The notes under the pieces are model-generated. The model was not told the origin of the DNA and searched no databases. It was given only the letters and a program-made list of their open reading frames with translations. From Aved-18 sp964606665 (GTDB lineage Bacteria > Cyanobacteriota > Vampirovibrionia > Obscuribacterales > Obscuribacteraceae), in NCBI GenBank assembly GCA_964606665.1, contig CAZSHS010000003.1:124001-188000 (forward strand): a stretch of DNA of 64,000 bases, written 5' to 3'. The translations under genes and the position numbers were made by a program. This document shows, piece after piece, positions 25,754 to 34,311 of the stretch (within the stretch, counting starts at the first letter, position 1; every line of letters starts with the position of its first letter).

Positions 25754-27310
25754 TTAACTTAAGCCGTCACTGAAGTTGAAGAACACACCATCTGGATCGT
25801 ATTTTGCGCGCATTGCTTGCAGCTTTTCCATATTGGTTTTGCTAATTGCTTTTTCCAGATATTCTGGGTGACCAACTGTATCAGATTCAGAAATGTAGTG
25901 GCCTTTGATTAAGGGCTCCATGTTTTTCACGCAGGTATTGTGCCATTCTATTTCTTTTTGGTCTTCTTCAGCCTTTTCCCACATTGTCCAAGGACCGCCA
26001 TAGAGTTTTGCATGCATAGTGAAGCAGGCGTCCTTGGGGGGCTCTGGATTGGCACCGGTGAAAATCGCAAACATATAAACGGTCTTTGGATGCGCTTTGA
26101 GGAAGTGTTCTTTATTTGCTTTGAATACTTCACTTAGTGGCGAATCGAAGAAGCAAGCATCTACTTTTGCGCGCAGACCTTCCGGCCATAGTCCGCCTGA
26201 AGCATCGAAGAGTTGCGGGAAGGTAGTTGGCTCTGCAATTGATTTTTTAATTGCTTTACCTAACAAAGGACAATTGTCGAGTATTTGCAATTCGTATTTG
26301 GCATTGTCTTCGTTATTGGCGAACATTGTGGCAGTTACCAGAGCCACTTTACCGTTTGAGTCTTTACACTGATCGGCAATATCATCTGGTGCATGAACGG
26401 CAAACAAGCTCAACTCAATACTTGATGGCATCTGGCTTGCAAGCGGTCCAAGCCACTCGGCGATTTTTTCGATCTCATCATATGGGTAATAATATGCGCT
26501 TGCTGTAATTGCTTTGGGCAAGGGAAAACATTTGAGGTGATAACGTGTGCAAACTGCAAAGAATCCAGGTCCAGAGCCGCGTGCTGCCCAGAAATAGTCT
26601 TGATTTTCAGTGGCAGAGGCAGTGATTTTTTTGCCTTCTGCTGTGACCATTTCGATTGCTTCAAGTGCTTCGTAACCGTGTCCCCACGAGCCTTGATTCC
26701 AGGACATGCCACCACTCAGGAAATAACCTGATAGCTTTACTTGAGGGCAGTGTCCTGTAGGAAAAGACAGTCCCACTTTGTTTAGCTCTTCTTGAGCTTG
26801 GCGATTGCTTATAATTGGTTGTAAAACAGCACGTTTTTTTTCTGCGTCAATTGAAATGACTTGATTCATGTTGGTCAGATCAAGCATAATGCCTGTGTTT
26901 CTCACTGAGGGCGCGCACCAATTGTGACCGCCACCACGAATAGCCACTTTCACTTTGTTTGCTTTGGCGTATTTAATTACTGCCACCACATCGTCTTCGT
27001 CTAAAACTTGAGTAACCATTTGTGGTTTTCTGTTGCTTGGTCTTAGTCTGTTCCACAAACCGCCAAGAACGGCTGTATCGAAATTGTCGTCTTTGGTGGT
27101 AAATATTTTTCCCTTAAATCCGTATTTGGTTTTGAGCAAGGCGGCATCAAGTTTTATTTTTTTACTAGACGATGCAAGCGCTTGTAGATTGCCTGTTTTA
27201 AGTGCAACAAATATGGAACCCGCTGCCGCAATTCCTTTGGTTAGGAACAAACGGCGGCTTATACCCGTGACTGCGACTTCGTTTAGATTGTTATTTTCTG
27301 TATTATTCAC
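25754..27310 (-). CDS. Exported FAD-linked oxidase (berberine-bridge type)
   Basis: 518 residues. The N-terminus has a twin-arginine-like signal (SRRLFLTKGIAAAGSIFVAL). The FAD_binding_4 domain follows (VAVIKYAKANKVKVAIRGGG), with the covalent-flavin histidine in GGHNW and the second candidate attachment cysteine in SFPTGHCPQVKLSGYFLSGG. The C-terminus has the BBE motif (KYDPDGVFFNFSDGLS). Such enzymes oxidise sugars, alkaloids or alcohols with bicovalent FAD. The substrate is unknown. Export as a folded cofactor-bearing protein fits a Tat signal. Confidence 0.88.
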   Translation of the reverse strand: MNNTENNNLNEVAVTGISRRLFLTKGIAAAGSIFVALKTGNLQALASSSKKIKLDAALLKTKYGFKGKIFTTKDDNFDTAVLGGLWNRLRPSNRKPQMVTQVLDEDDVVAVIKYAKANKVKVAIRGGGHNWCAPSVRNTGIMLDLTNMNQVISIDAEKKRAVLQPIISNRQAQEELNKVGLSFPTGHCPQVKLSGYFLSGGMSWNQGSWGHGYEALEAIEMVTAEGKKITASATENQDYFWAARGSGPGFFAVCTRYHLKCFPLPKAITASAYYYPYDEIEKIAEWLGPLASQMPSSIELSLFAVHAPDDIADQCKDSNGKVALVTATMFANNEDNAKYELQILDNCPLLGKAIKKSIAEPTTFPQLFDASGGLWPEGLRAKVDACFFDSPLSEVFKANKEHFLKAHPKTVYMFAIFTGANPEPPKDACFTMHAKLYGGPWTMWEKAEEDQKEIEWHNTCVKNMEPLIKGHYISESDTVGHPEYLEKAISKTNMEKLQAMRAKYDPDGVFFNFSDGLS

Positions 27311-27709
27311 AGTCGGATACTCCTTTTCATCTATTGATTGGCTGAGGTGTTTGCTAGGGACTTGGAGTTCGATTTATTGTACAAACGTTCGCTCATAACT
27401 CTGGTCTCATCAACTGCGGGGCTGTCCCCTACTGCCAGTACACCCAAAAGTAATTGAGCTGCCTTTGGGTGGGGCGGGAGCAACCATAAAACTCAATGAG
27501 AACTTAGCAGCCATTGCTTCGAAAAGCATCCTTAAAAAAGGGATTAGTCTTTTGAGACTCGTCATTTTATATAAAAACAAGTATGAACAGTATTAATTCA
27601 CCGCTTGGTAAGTGAATGATGAACACGACCTTTCCCTGGGTTTAGCTAATAGAGCTATTCTCCGCATAAATTCACTCGATATTCATAGGTCTATTTTTGC
27701 AGTAATTTG
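27311..27709. other. Intergenic region between the flavoprotein and the hybrid kinase
   Basis: No convincing gene in 399 bases. Two hairpins are seen: CACCCAAA (27441-27448) with TTTGGGTG (27464-27471), and AGTCT (27546-27550) with AGACT (27555-27559). It holds the 5' leader of the flavoprotein gene (minus strand) and the 3' end of the hybrid kinase gene (also minus strand). The second hairpin could belong to the kinase 3' end. Nothing else is recognised. Confidence 0.4.
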
Positions 27710-30630
27710 TCAAGCGGACTTGAGTTTGTCTACTGGCACTGATGATGCCGTTTTTGACGTCACGGTATCAAGTAATTCTCGCACAGCCGATACGAATTCA
27801 TCGGGAGAAACTCGTCCTTTAGTCAGATGCCTAGTTATGCCTAGAGTAAGTTTTCGTCTGTCTGCTTCAGTAAATTCTTCACCTGAATAAACAATCAAAG
27901 GCGCAAGATGTTTATGCGTTTCGCTGCCATTTAGTGACTCTACGAATTTGAATCCATCCATTTGCGGAATACCGACATCTAGAATGATCACATCTGGCTG
28001 GCTCGATCGAGCGATGGATAGTGCTTGTATGCCGTTGGCAGCTTCCATGCAATGTGCTTTTAATTTTTTTAGTTGGGCCACAATCACGGCTCGGGTGTCT
28101 TCGTCGTCTTCTATTACTAAGATTTTGAGCTCTGGAATATCGAGAGTTGCACGTTCGACCGAGCGTATTAAACTTGATTGATCAAAGGGTTTAACAAACC
28201 AGTCGAATACGACGGGTGGAGAGCATTCTAAATCTTCCACGTTTCTGCCGGTCATGATGATTATGGGTAAATCAGAAAGATGATTCATCTGACGAATTTG
28301 TTCGATAATTTCAAGTCCATTTCCATCTGGCAAGAGTAGGTCCAAAAGTAAAACATCAGGCTTGCATTTAACTAGTACTTGGAGCGCATGCTCTTTACTG
28401 GTGGCGTGCTTGGTGGCATAGCCTTCTTTGTGCAATCTCAATTTGAGAAACTGAATTAAATTTTCATCGTCTTCGACGATCATCACTAATTTTTGTTCGC
28501 TTGAACTTGTGATATTTTCTATCTTTTGTTCGTTTCTGAGGGTGGGAAGTTCGAACCAGAAAGTAGAACCCAGCCCCGGTTGGCTGTGCATACCGATTTC
28601 GCCACCATGCTGACTTATAATGGCTTTGCTGATAGCAAGCCCCAATCCGGTTCCTTCTTTGGGTCTTGTGTCGGATGAATCTATCTGCTGGAATTTTTCA
28701 AATAATTTATTTTGGTATTCAACTGGAATTCCAGGTCCTTCATCGGTGATCGAAAATCGAGCAAATCCATATTCGTTTTCTTGTACAGTGATATTGACCA
28801 GATCATTGGCTTCTGAATATTTGATCGCATTGGACAATAGATTAGTCATCACTTGCAACAGTCTTGAAGAATCTGCCGATAAAGTCAGCTCAGAATCTAT
28901 ACTTGAAGACAAGGTGACATTTGCAGTTCGTGCCATGCCGTCCATCAACTCAATGCTGCGCTTAACTATTGATTCAGCCGTCACTTTTTCTTTATGTAGC
29001 TCAAGTTTTCCAGCTTCGATTTTGCGTAAATCGAGAATATCATTAATAATGCTAACCAGGCGCTCAGATGAGTTACGAGCAATGCGTATCATTTCTTTTG
29101 CTTCGTCAGAATTGGGCTCGACAATTTCGTCTGCCACCAGGCTTAATGCACCTCTTATAGATGTGAGTGGGGTGCGCAATTCGTGAGACACGGTGGAATA
29201 GAATTCGTTTATACGTTTTTCCACTTCTTTTCTGTGAGTAATATCGCGAGCGATAACTGAGATGCCTTGAATGACACCAAATTCGTTTTTAACTGGAGAA
29301 ACCGCTTGTGAAACTTCTAGGGTACTTCCATCTGCTTTTATTCGAATGGTTTCAAAATCGTTTACTGATTCTCCATTTTTTATTAAGTTGGCAATTTCTT
29401 CAAACTCTTCTATTTTATTGCCAGGAATAATAAGTTGAATATTTGCTCCAAGCATTTGGCTTGCCTTATAGCCATACATTCGCTCTGCGCCAGGACTCCA
29501 TGAAATAATTGTGCCGTTCAGATTTTCACCAATAATTGCATCTTGAGATGCATTCACGATTGAGGTCAATTGTTTTGCCATCAGCTCTGATTTTTTGCGA
29601 TCTGATATGTCACGCACAAAAGCAGAAAAGATCCAGTTATCGTCGCTTGAGTGCGGAGTGAGGGTGATTTCAATTGGTACTTCTTGTCCGTTTTTATGAA
29701 AGGCCGCAACTTCGGTACGACGCTTGGTGAATTCATTTTTTTCATTCATCAAAAGCATTGCCACGCGTGAATAGCCGCTTATGGCATTTGCCGGCAATGA
29801 AATGAAGGCCGCGAGATTTGATCCAATTGCTTCGTCAGACCTCCAACCAAATATTGCTTCTGCTTGTTTATTCCAAGTTGTAATTACTCCGTTCACGTCG
29901 GTCATAACAAAACCGTCGAGCACCGAATCTAGAATATCAGATAATTTTTGTTCGCTTGAGGCTAATTTTAGTGCGCGTGACTCCGCCAGGTTATGAGTTT
30001 TTTCACTAGTTTCCTCAATATGTGCACGCTGTGCTGAAGCTAATTTCAACTCATTCATACCGCGCTTGCAAGCCGTAAATAAAATTACATCTTCGAAAAT
30101 TACCCAGATGCCATGTTCAAGCGAGCGCAAGGGGCTGGATATCAAAACACCATACACAGATTCAGGAATGAGAAATCCACGCAATAAGTGATCGATTAAA
30201 ACTACTGCAGTTGCAGTACAAAGAACACGCCAGTCACGGTAGAAGGCCAGGAACGCAAGTGAGCCAAATATGTGAAAGTGGGTCTCGATGCGCCCACCGG
30301 TTAAATGTATGAGCAGGGCTGAAAATAGAATTTGGCATATTGCCACTACGTGTCTTGTAATCGCTTTTCCGGGATACATATAAATACAATGCAAGGCGGG
30401 CAAAGTTATAAGTGCACCAAATGCGATGGCAAACCAAACGTGTGGATGCAAATAGCTCGTTTTGCCTTCCCAAGCCAGTGGAGAGATGAATAAGGTAATT
30501 AATATACCGGCGGCCCATTGTATAATCAGCAGGTTGGCAAACAGTCGNNNNNNNNNNCAATCAATTGTTGATTGAATATTTCTTGTGCTCTTTCGTTCAG
30601 CTCGACAGAGTCTTTTTTAGAAATAAACAT
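27710..30630 (-). CDS. Hybrid sensor histidine kinase: membrane sensor-PAS-PAS-HisKA-HATPase-REC-REC
   Basis: Starts at ATG 30630 (MFISKKDSVELNERAQEIF), crosses the N gap at 30548-30557 in a consistent frame, and continues to 27710. In order: a multi-helix membrane sensor with THFHIFGSLAFLAFYRDW, two PAS domains (DGFVMTDVNGVITTWNKQAE; DAIIGENLNGTIISWSPGAE), HisKA with the phospho-acceptor in VSHELRTPLTS, HATPase (DEGPGIPVEYQNKLFEKFQQ, GTGLGLAIS), and two receiver domains (DVLLLDLLLPDGNG; DVIILDVGIPQMDG). It probably passes phosphate to the REC and REC-HPt proteins encoded just upstream. The true N-terminal length is uncertain because of the gap. Confidence 0.93.
30548..30557. other. Assembly gap (10 N)
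   Basis: Ten N inside the N-terminal membrane region of the hybrid kinase gene. Reading is open on both sides, so the gap most likely hides some coding sequence rather than a gene boundary. Confidence 0.99.
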
Positions 30631-30660
30631 ATTTAGATTATTTTCCTTGTTTGCTACATC

Positions 30661-31266
30661 CTAAATTTTGTTTTTGAATAAAGGACAACCAAAAACCTGA
30701 CTACATCTAGAAGTTATTTTTTTCTTCGACGATAAACTTTCTATAGCGATGCTACCTGGACTATCGCCTTCATGGCCCCTTGCTGCAGTAACACCACCTG
30801 AAAAAACCAGTTTGCCATCGGGGTCATACAAGAATGTTTGACCTGAAGTGGTTGCGTTAAATGATTTTGCTAACAGACCATCTAGATCCGGCGTGCGTTC
30901 ACTGTTTGGAATCTCTTTTGATATTTGCCAGAGGTCAGATTTTTCCCAGTTTTCGCCATAGACCGATGGTTTCAGAAAAACAACCTTGCAGTCCATACAA
31001 CTGTGAGTCCGAGTCATTATTTTATTCAGTTCATTAAGACTAGCTCTGGAACAGGGACAATGCGGATGAATGAAAGTGATCAGCGTAAATCTACCCTTGT
31101 TTCGAGTCAGTGTGTTTACTTGTGTTTGCGGCCAATATTTCGAATCATTATCATGAACTTGTGTACCTGAAGCGGCACTGTAAGCGATCAATGCGTAATA
31201 ACAGAAACCTATTAAACAAGCCCAGATAGATAGGAAATAACCAAGATTGCGCTCTGACATTTTCAT
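30661..31266 (-). CDS. Membrane-anchored thioredoxin-fold protein (RedB-like)
   Basis: About 201 residues from ATG 31266, which overlaps the preceding REC stop as ATGA. One N-terminal membrane helix (YFLSIWACLIGFCYYALIAY) is followed by a periplasmic thioredoxin-like domain: FTLITFIHPHCPCSRASLNE, where HCPC is the redox-type motif, and later GQTFLYDPDGKLVFSGGVTA. This resembles RedB-type proteins found beside sensor kinases. Coupling to the response regulators suggests a redox or sensory link to the phosphorelay; that is inference. Confidence 0.75.
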   Translation of the reverse strand: MKMSERNLGYFLSIWACLIGFCYYALIAYSAASGTQVHDNDSKYWPQTQVNTLTRNKGRFTLITFIHPHCPCSRASLNELNKIMTRTHSCMDCKVVFLKPSVYGENWEKSDLWQISKEIPNSERTPDLDGLLAKSFNATTSGQTFLYDPDGKLVFSGGVTAARGHEGDSPGSIAIESLSSKKKITSRCSQVFGCPLFKNKI

Positions 31267-31661
31267 GCCACGTTTCTTCCGCCATCCCATTTTCTCAAAA
31301 TGGAATGAATTTCTTCAGGCAAGCTTTTAGGATCAAATGGTTTAGTAATGACTCCCGCGGAACCGAGATCTAAATATAATTCGACCTCTGCTTTGAGCAC
31401 TTTGGCTGTCATGAAAATGACAGGAGGAGCGGCATTTGCATAGGTTTGTTTTATCGCGTTTAGTGTGGTGGGTCCGTCCATGCCGGGCATCATCACATCT
31501 AATAAAATAAGATCGGGCTGATAGTCTACTAAAATGTCGAGTGCTTCTTTTCCTGAGCTGGCTAGTTTCACTTCCCAGTGAGCCACACGGGTAAGTACTA
31601 GTTGAGTGATGCGACGGATGTTTGCATCGTCATCGATCATTAAAACTGATGATATGTTCAT
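31263..31661 (-). CDS. Single-domain response regulator (REC)
   Basis: 132 residues, one receiver domain only. Acidic pocket in VLMIDDDANIRRI, phospho-acceptor Asp in DLILLDVMMPGMDG, conserved Thr/Ser region VIFMTAKV and Lys in ITKPFDP. With no output domain it likely relays phosphate between the hybrid kinase and the REC-HPt protein, or acts by protein contact. It lies 9 bases after the REC-HPt gene and overlaps the RedB-like gene by 4. Confidence 0.93.
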   Translation of the reverse strand: MNISSVLMIDDDANIRRITQLVLTRVAHWEVKLASSGKEALDILVDYQPDLILLDVMMPGMDGPTTLNAIKQTYANAAPPVIFMTAKVLKAEVELYLDLGSAGVITKPFDPKSLPEEIHSILRKWDGGRNVA

Positions 31662-31670
31662 TTTAAACCT

Positions 31671-32375
31671 CTATGTGGCGCATTTTTTGCTTTGGCGCAC
31701 AGCTTTTTTCAGCGCTTTCTCAATCAATCCTGCAATTTGAGAAACGCCGTTCAAAGACAGTGTGCCTGCCGTACCGTGGATTTTATGGGCTTCCATAATT
31801 GCTTCTTTGCCAAAATCGCTCATCATGCCGATTTCGTTACTTTTTTCAATTGAGGATGCCAGTTTGCGCAACAAGTCCGGTAAATCGTGCAGATAAGTAT
31901 CCTTGATGTCTTCGAGTTCACCATCGAGTTCTTCGTCGAGATCGGCATCGTAAAAAACCTTTATCTCGCCATTTCTTTCTTGTTCGCTTGTGCTGATGTC
32001 GGGCTCAGCTTGCATATGAAGTTGTTGTCTAATTAGTCGAATAAACTCGAAGGGGTTAATCGGTTTTTGCAGAACATGCTCAACGCCAAGAAGATTACGC
32101 ATGCGTGTTTGTTTTTGATTGTTGAGCGGAATGCCAGACAGGACTATAAAAGGAGTATCTACTCCATTTAAACGATGGTAATTGATCCAACTGAGCCCGT
32201 CGCAGTCGGGAAGTCTGTAATCAACGATTACTAAAGCAAATTTCTGGCGACCAAGGGCATCGGTAGCTTCGCTGCCAGTTCGAGCCTCTACGGTAGTTAA
32301 ACCTTCGTCACGCAAGTATGCTGTGACAAGCGCTCGAAAATACTGATCGTCGTCCAGAATAAGAACAGAGTCCAT
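31671..32375 (-). CDS. Response regulator receiver plus histidine phosphotransfer (REC-HPt)
   Basis: 234 residues. The receiver domain has VLILDDDQYFRALV, ALVIVDYRLPDCDG and VLQKPINPFEF. After an acidic linker comes an HPt helix bundle with phospho-histidine motif EAHKIHGTAGTLSLNGVSQI. Combining REC and HPt in one protein is the middle part of a multistep phosphorelay. It heads the minus-strand run REC-HPt, REC, RedB-like, hybrid kinase, all needed for a relay, although no DNA-binding output regulator is present in the cluster. Confidence 0.9.
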   Translation of the reverse strand: MDSVLILDDDQYFRALVTAYLRDEGLTTVEARTGSEATDALGRQKFALVIVDYRLPDCDGLSWINYHRLNGVDTPFIVLSGIPLNNQKQTRMRNLLGVEHVLQKPINPFEFIRLIRQQLHMQAEPDISTSEQERNGEIKVFYDADLDEELDGELEDIKDTYLHDLPDLLRKLASSIEKSNEIGMMSDFGKEAIMEAHKIHGTAGTLSLNGVSQIAGLIEKALKKAVRQSKKCAT

Positions 32376-32495
32376 TGCTTCACCTACCTATATTTTCGTC
32401 CCCATTTACAGTATGAATCGCCCCTCATAAGTCCCACATCACACCCAAGTGTGAAAGAATTACCCCCGCGGGCATGATTTTTGCCACCCGTTAAA

Positions 32496-32506
32496 CTTTG
32501 GTATGA
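32496..32506 (+). promoter_or_regulatory. Possible -10 box ahead of the small secreted gene
   Basis: TATGAT lies about 36 bases before the start of the gene at 32539, with a TTGCCA 15 bases upstream of it as a weak -35. Only the hexamers are seen; the spacing is short for sigma-70. Confidence 0.3.
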
Positions 32507-32538
32507 TCTGGAAGCATTGATGATTTGAGGATTAGTTC

Positions 32539-32877
32539 ATGAACTCTATTTTGGCGCTACTTCTAGTACTTGGTTTTGCTGTTTTCGTCCCAAGCGAAGC
32601 TACAGCCAAGACCTGGACCATTGACGAAAGACAAGAACAATTGATGAAAGACATCAATGCCGCTCAGGAGAAAAAAGCGCTCACCACCAAAGAAGGCGAT
32701 AAGCTACGCAAGATGCTTGCTAAAGTGTCAAAGAAAAAAGCCAAATGGAAAACGGATAAGACTCGTGAATTGTCTCAAGATGAGAAGTTTTCACTGGAAG
32801 GTGATTTGAACACTATAAGCGTAAAAATTAAAGCTCTTCAGCTTGAAAAACGAACTGAAGAGCCTAAAAAGAACTAG
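32539..32877 (+). CDS. Small secreted alpha-helical protein (paralogue of 3681-4016)
   Basis: 112 residues: a signal peptide (ILALLLVLGFAVFVPSEATA) and one charged helical domain (RQEQLMKDINAAQEKKALTT, then KEGDKLRKMLAKV and LEGDLNTISVKIKAL). It lines up by eye with the protein at 3681-4016 along its whole length and with both domains of 11800-12765. No enzyme motif or cysteines. Exported, unknown role; stand-alone gene between the phosphorelay cluster and a hydrolase on the opposite strand. Confidence 0.75.
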   Translation: MNSILALLLVLGFAVFVPSEATAKTWTIDERQEQLMKDINAAQEKKALTTKEGDKLRKMLAKVSKKKAKWKTDKTRELSQDEKFSLEGDLNTISVKIKALQLEKRTEEPKKN

Positions 32878-32887
32878 TCGCAACGAC

Positions 32888-33814
32888 TTAGTCCCGACAA
32901 GTATTAATCCAGGTAATCATGAACTGTGCCATTTGTTCGGTGAACTGATTCTCTTCAAGCAATAAGTGCTCGCTGTCCCCAATTACAAATAAAGTCTTAT
33001 TGGGGCAGGTAACATCGTTGAATAATTCGATTGTGCCTTCGGGTTTTACAAGCTTGTCTTTGAACCCGGCAAGCATCAAGACGGGAACTTTTTCAATCAA
33101 TGCAGCCGCATCGTAGTTGCCCTTCATGAAGTCGTTGAATTGTTTGAGCTCTTTGGGAGTCATTTCCATGCGGTTAGTTTTTTCCGCTGCCCAGGTCTTT
33201 TGCAGTTTTGGGTCCTGAGTTGCGTGTTTCACTACAATTGGGGCGATATTCATTTTTTCGTCTTTAGCTACAATATAACGAGTCCCTACCCGAAGGCTTT
33301 CGGACAAGTTGGCATAGCGCTCATTGGACGGAACAGACGAGATTAGCCCATCAACCAGTGAGGGATAGCGCGATGTTGCACGAAGTGCGATTGCTCCGCC
33401 CATCGATTCGCCTACAAGATAAACTTGTGTGCCAGGATAAGCTTTGCGGATATTTTTTAGAGCGTTTTCAATGTCGACCAAACAAGCTTCAAAGTCACAT
33501 TGTTGATTCTTTTCGCCTCGACTTTTCATCCAGGCGCCAAATCCGCGCACATCAACAGCATAAACTGCCAAGCCTTTGGCGGCCATTCTTTGACCAAAAT
33601 CGTTGAAAGACTCGCTAGAGAAGCCAAGTCCATGCACGCACAAAAGAATTCTTTTGGGCTTGTTTTCAGGCAACCAGGAGCGGTGGGGGACTTTGATAGT
33701 TGAGCTCCAGTGAGTGGCTGATGCCTTTGCTTCTACTTTGGTGGCGCCTGCAATAGGCATGCTCAGGGCAAAACAAAGTGATAGTGCAATATTGACGATG
33801 GCTTTTTTATTCAT
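32888..33814 (-). CDS. Exported alpha/beta hydrolase (monoacylglycerol-lipase-like)
   Basis: About 308 residues from ATG 33814, where a signal peptide begins (KKAIVNIALSLCFALSMPIA). Motifs: oxyanion region LLCVHGLGFSSESF, nucleophile elbow YLVGESMGGAIAL (G-x-S-x-G), DVRGFGAW, and the acid and base in VLMLAGFKDKLVKPEG and GDSEHLLLEE. This is the serine-aspartate-histidine triad of a lysophospholipase or monoglyceride lipase. Signal peptide suggests periplasmic or secreted action on lipids. The in-frame start at 33859 is less likely because it would bury the signal peptide. Confidence 0.88.
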   Translation of the reverse strand: MNKKAIVNIALSLCFALSMPIAGATKVEAKASATHWSSTIKVPHRSWLPENKPKRILLCVHGLGFSSESFNDFGQRMAAKGLAVYAVDVRGFGAWMKSRGEKNQQCDFEACLVDIENALKNIRKAYPGTQVYLVGESMGGAIALRATSRYPSLVDGLISSVPSNERYANLSESLRVGTRYIVAKDEKMNIAPIVVKHATQDPKLQKTWAAEKTNRMEMTPKELKQFNDFMKGNYDAAALIEKVPVLMLAGFKDKLVKPEGTIELFNDVTCPNKTLFVIGDSEHLLLEENQFTEQMAQFMITWINTCRD

Positions 33815-33906
33815 ATTTATGTCCGCAAATCTCATAGCGTGTGGTGATGCAAGGCGCAATTATGGCAGATTGACTTCATGGAGTGTGTCCGATTAGTCCC
33901 CATAGG

Positions 33907-33958
33907 AAAAGCCATAGTTTCAATCCGCTTCGCGTTGCAAACTGAAACTACGGCTTTT
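33907..33958 (-). terminator. Strong terminator; pairing favours the minus strand
   Basis: A 16-position stem (33907-33922 with 33943-33958) encloses a 20-base loop. At one position the plus-strand RNA would have an A-C mismatch (33914/33951), whereas the minus-strand RNA would have a U-G pair, so the minus strand forms the complete stem, ending in CTTTTCC. It lies 18 bases past the stop of the 19-residue ORF at 33977-34036 and upstream of the hydrolase start. Confidence 0.75.
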
Positions 33959-33976
33959 GCGCTTTATATAAATAGA

Positions 33977-34036
33977 TTAGTCAGCGCCTTCTGGCGATAA
34001 ATCGAGTTCGTAATCCATTTCATATGTATCTTGCAT
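33977..34036 (-). CDS. Putative 19-residue acidic microprotein
   Basis: ATG at 34036 follows a good ribosome site (GGGAGA, 8 bases upstream) and the frame MQDTYEMDYELDLSPEGAD ends at TAA. Eight of nineteen residues are acidic. A strong minus-strand terminator follows at 33907-33958, so a short transcript is plausible. It could be a leader peptide, a small regulator or a peptide precursor; no maturation gene is adjacent. There is no homology evidence, and short ORFs arise by chance. Confidence 0.45.
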   Translation of the reverse strand: MQDTYEMDYELDLSPEGAD

Positions 34037-34299
34037 GTGAGAGTCTCCCGTGACCAGTGAACGACCAGAACACCAGTCTAAGCCCAGTTTTTGGGTAGGC
34101 AAGAGTTATTTACACAATTTGCAATTGATCGTTACTCCTTGCAAAATCGCTTAATACAGACTTCTTAATCGTTACATTCAAATACAACTTCACAGTACTT
34201 GGAAACGCAAAGCCCATTTGGCTTAGAGTGTGTCAAGCTTTTTGTGCAAAAAAAGTTTTTTGTGATACTGTTCACCTTTTTTCATTAAGGACTCATTTC

Positions 34300-34305
34300 T
34301 ATAAT
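34300..34305 (+). promoter_or_regulatory. TATAAT -10 box just before the moeB-like start
   Basis: A perfect TATAAT ends seven bases before the ATG at 34312, so transcription would begin at or very near the start codon (leaderless message). A convincing -35 box at 17 bases is not seen. No Shine-Dalgarno site precedes the ATG, which fits. Confidence 0.45.
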
Positions 34306-34311
34306 ACGGGC

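Noticed and set aside
27441..27471. Hairpin in the 27.4-kb intergenic region as a riboswitch (for example c-di-GMP)
   Set aside because: Only one simple stem is visible and none of the conserved core sequences of known riboswitches could be recognised.
30234..30560. Separate ORF spanning the gap at 30548
   Set aside because: It is in another frame than the hybrid kinase, whose reading is open and membrane-like on both sides of the gap.
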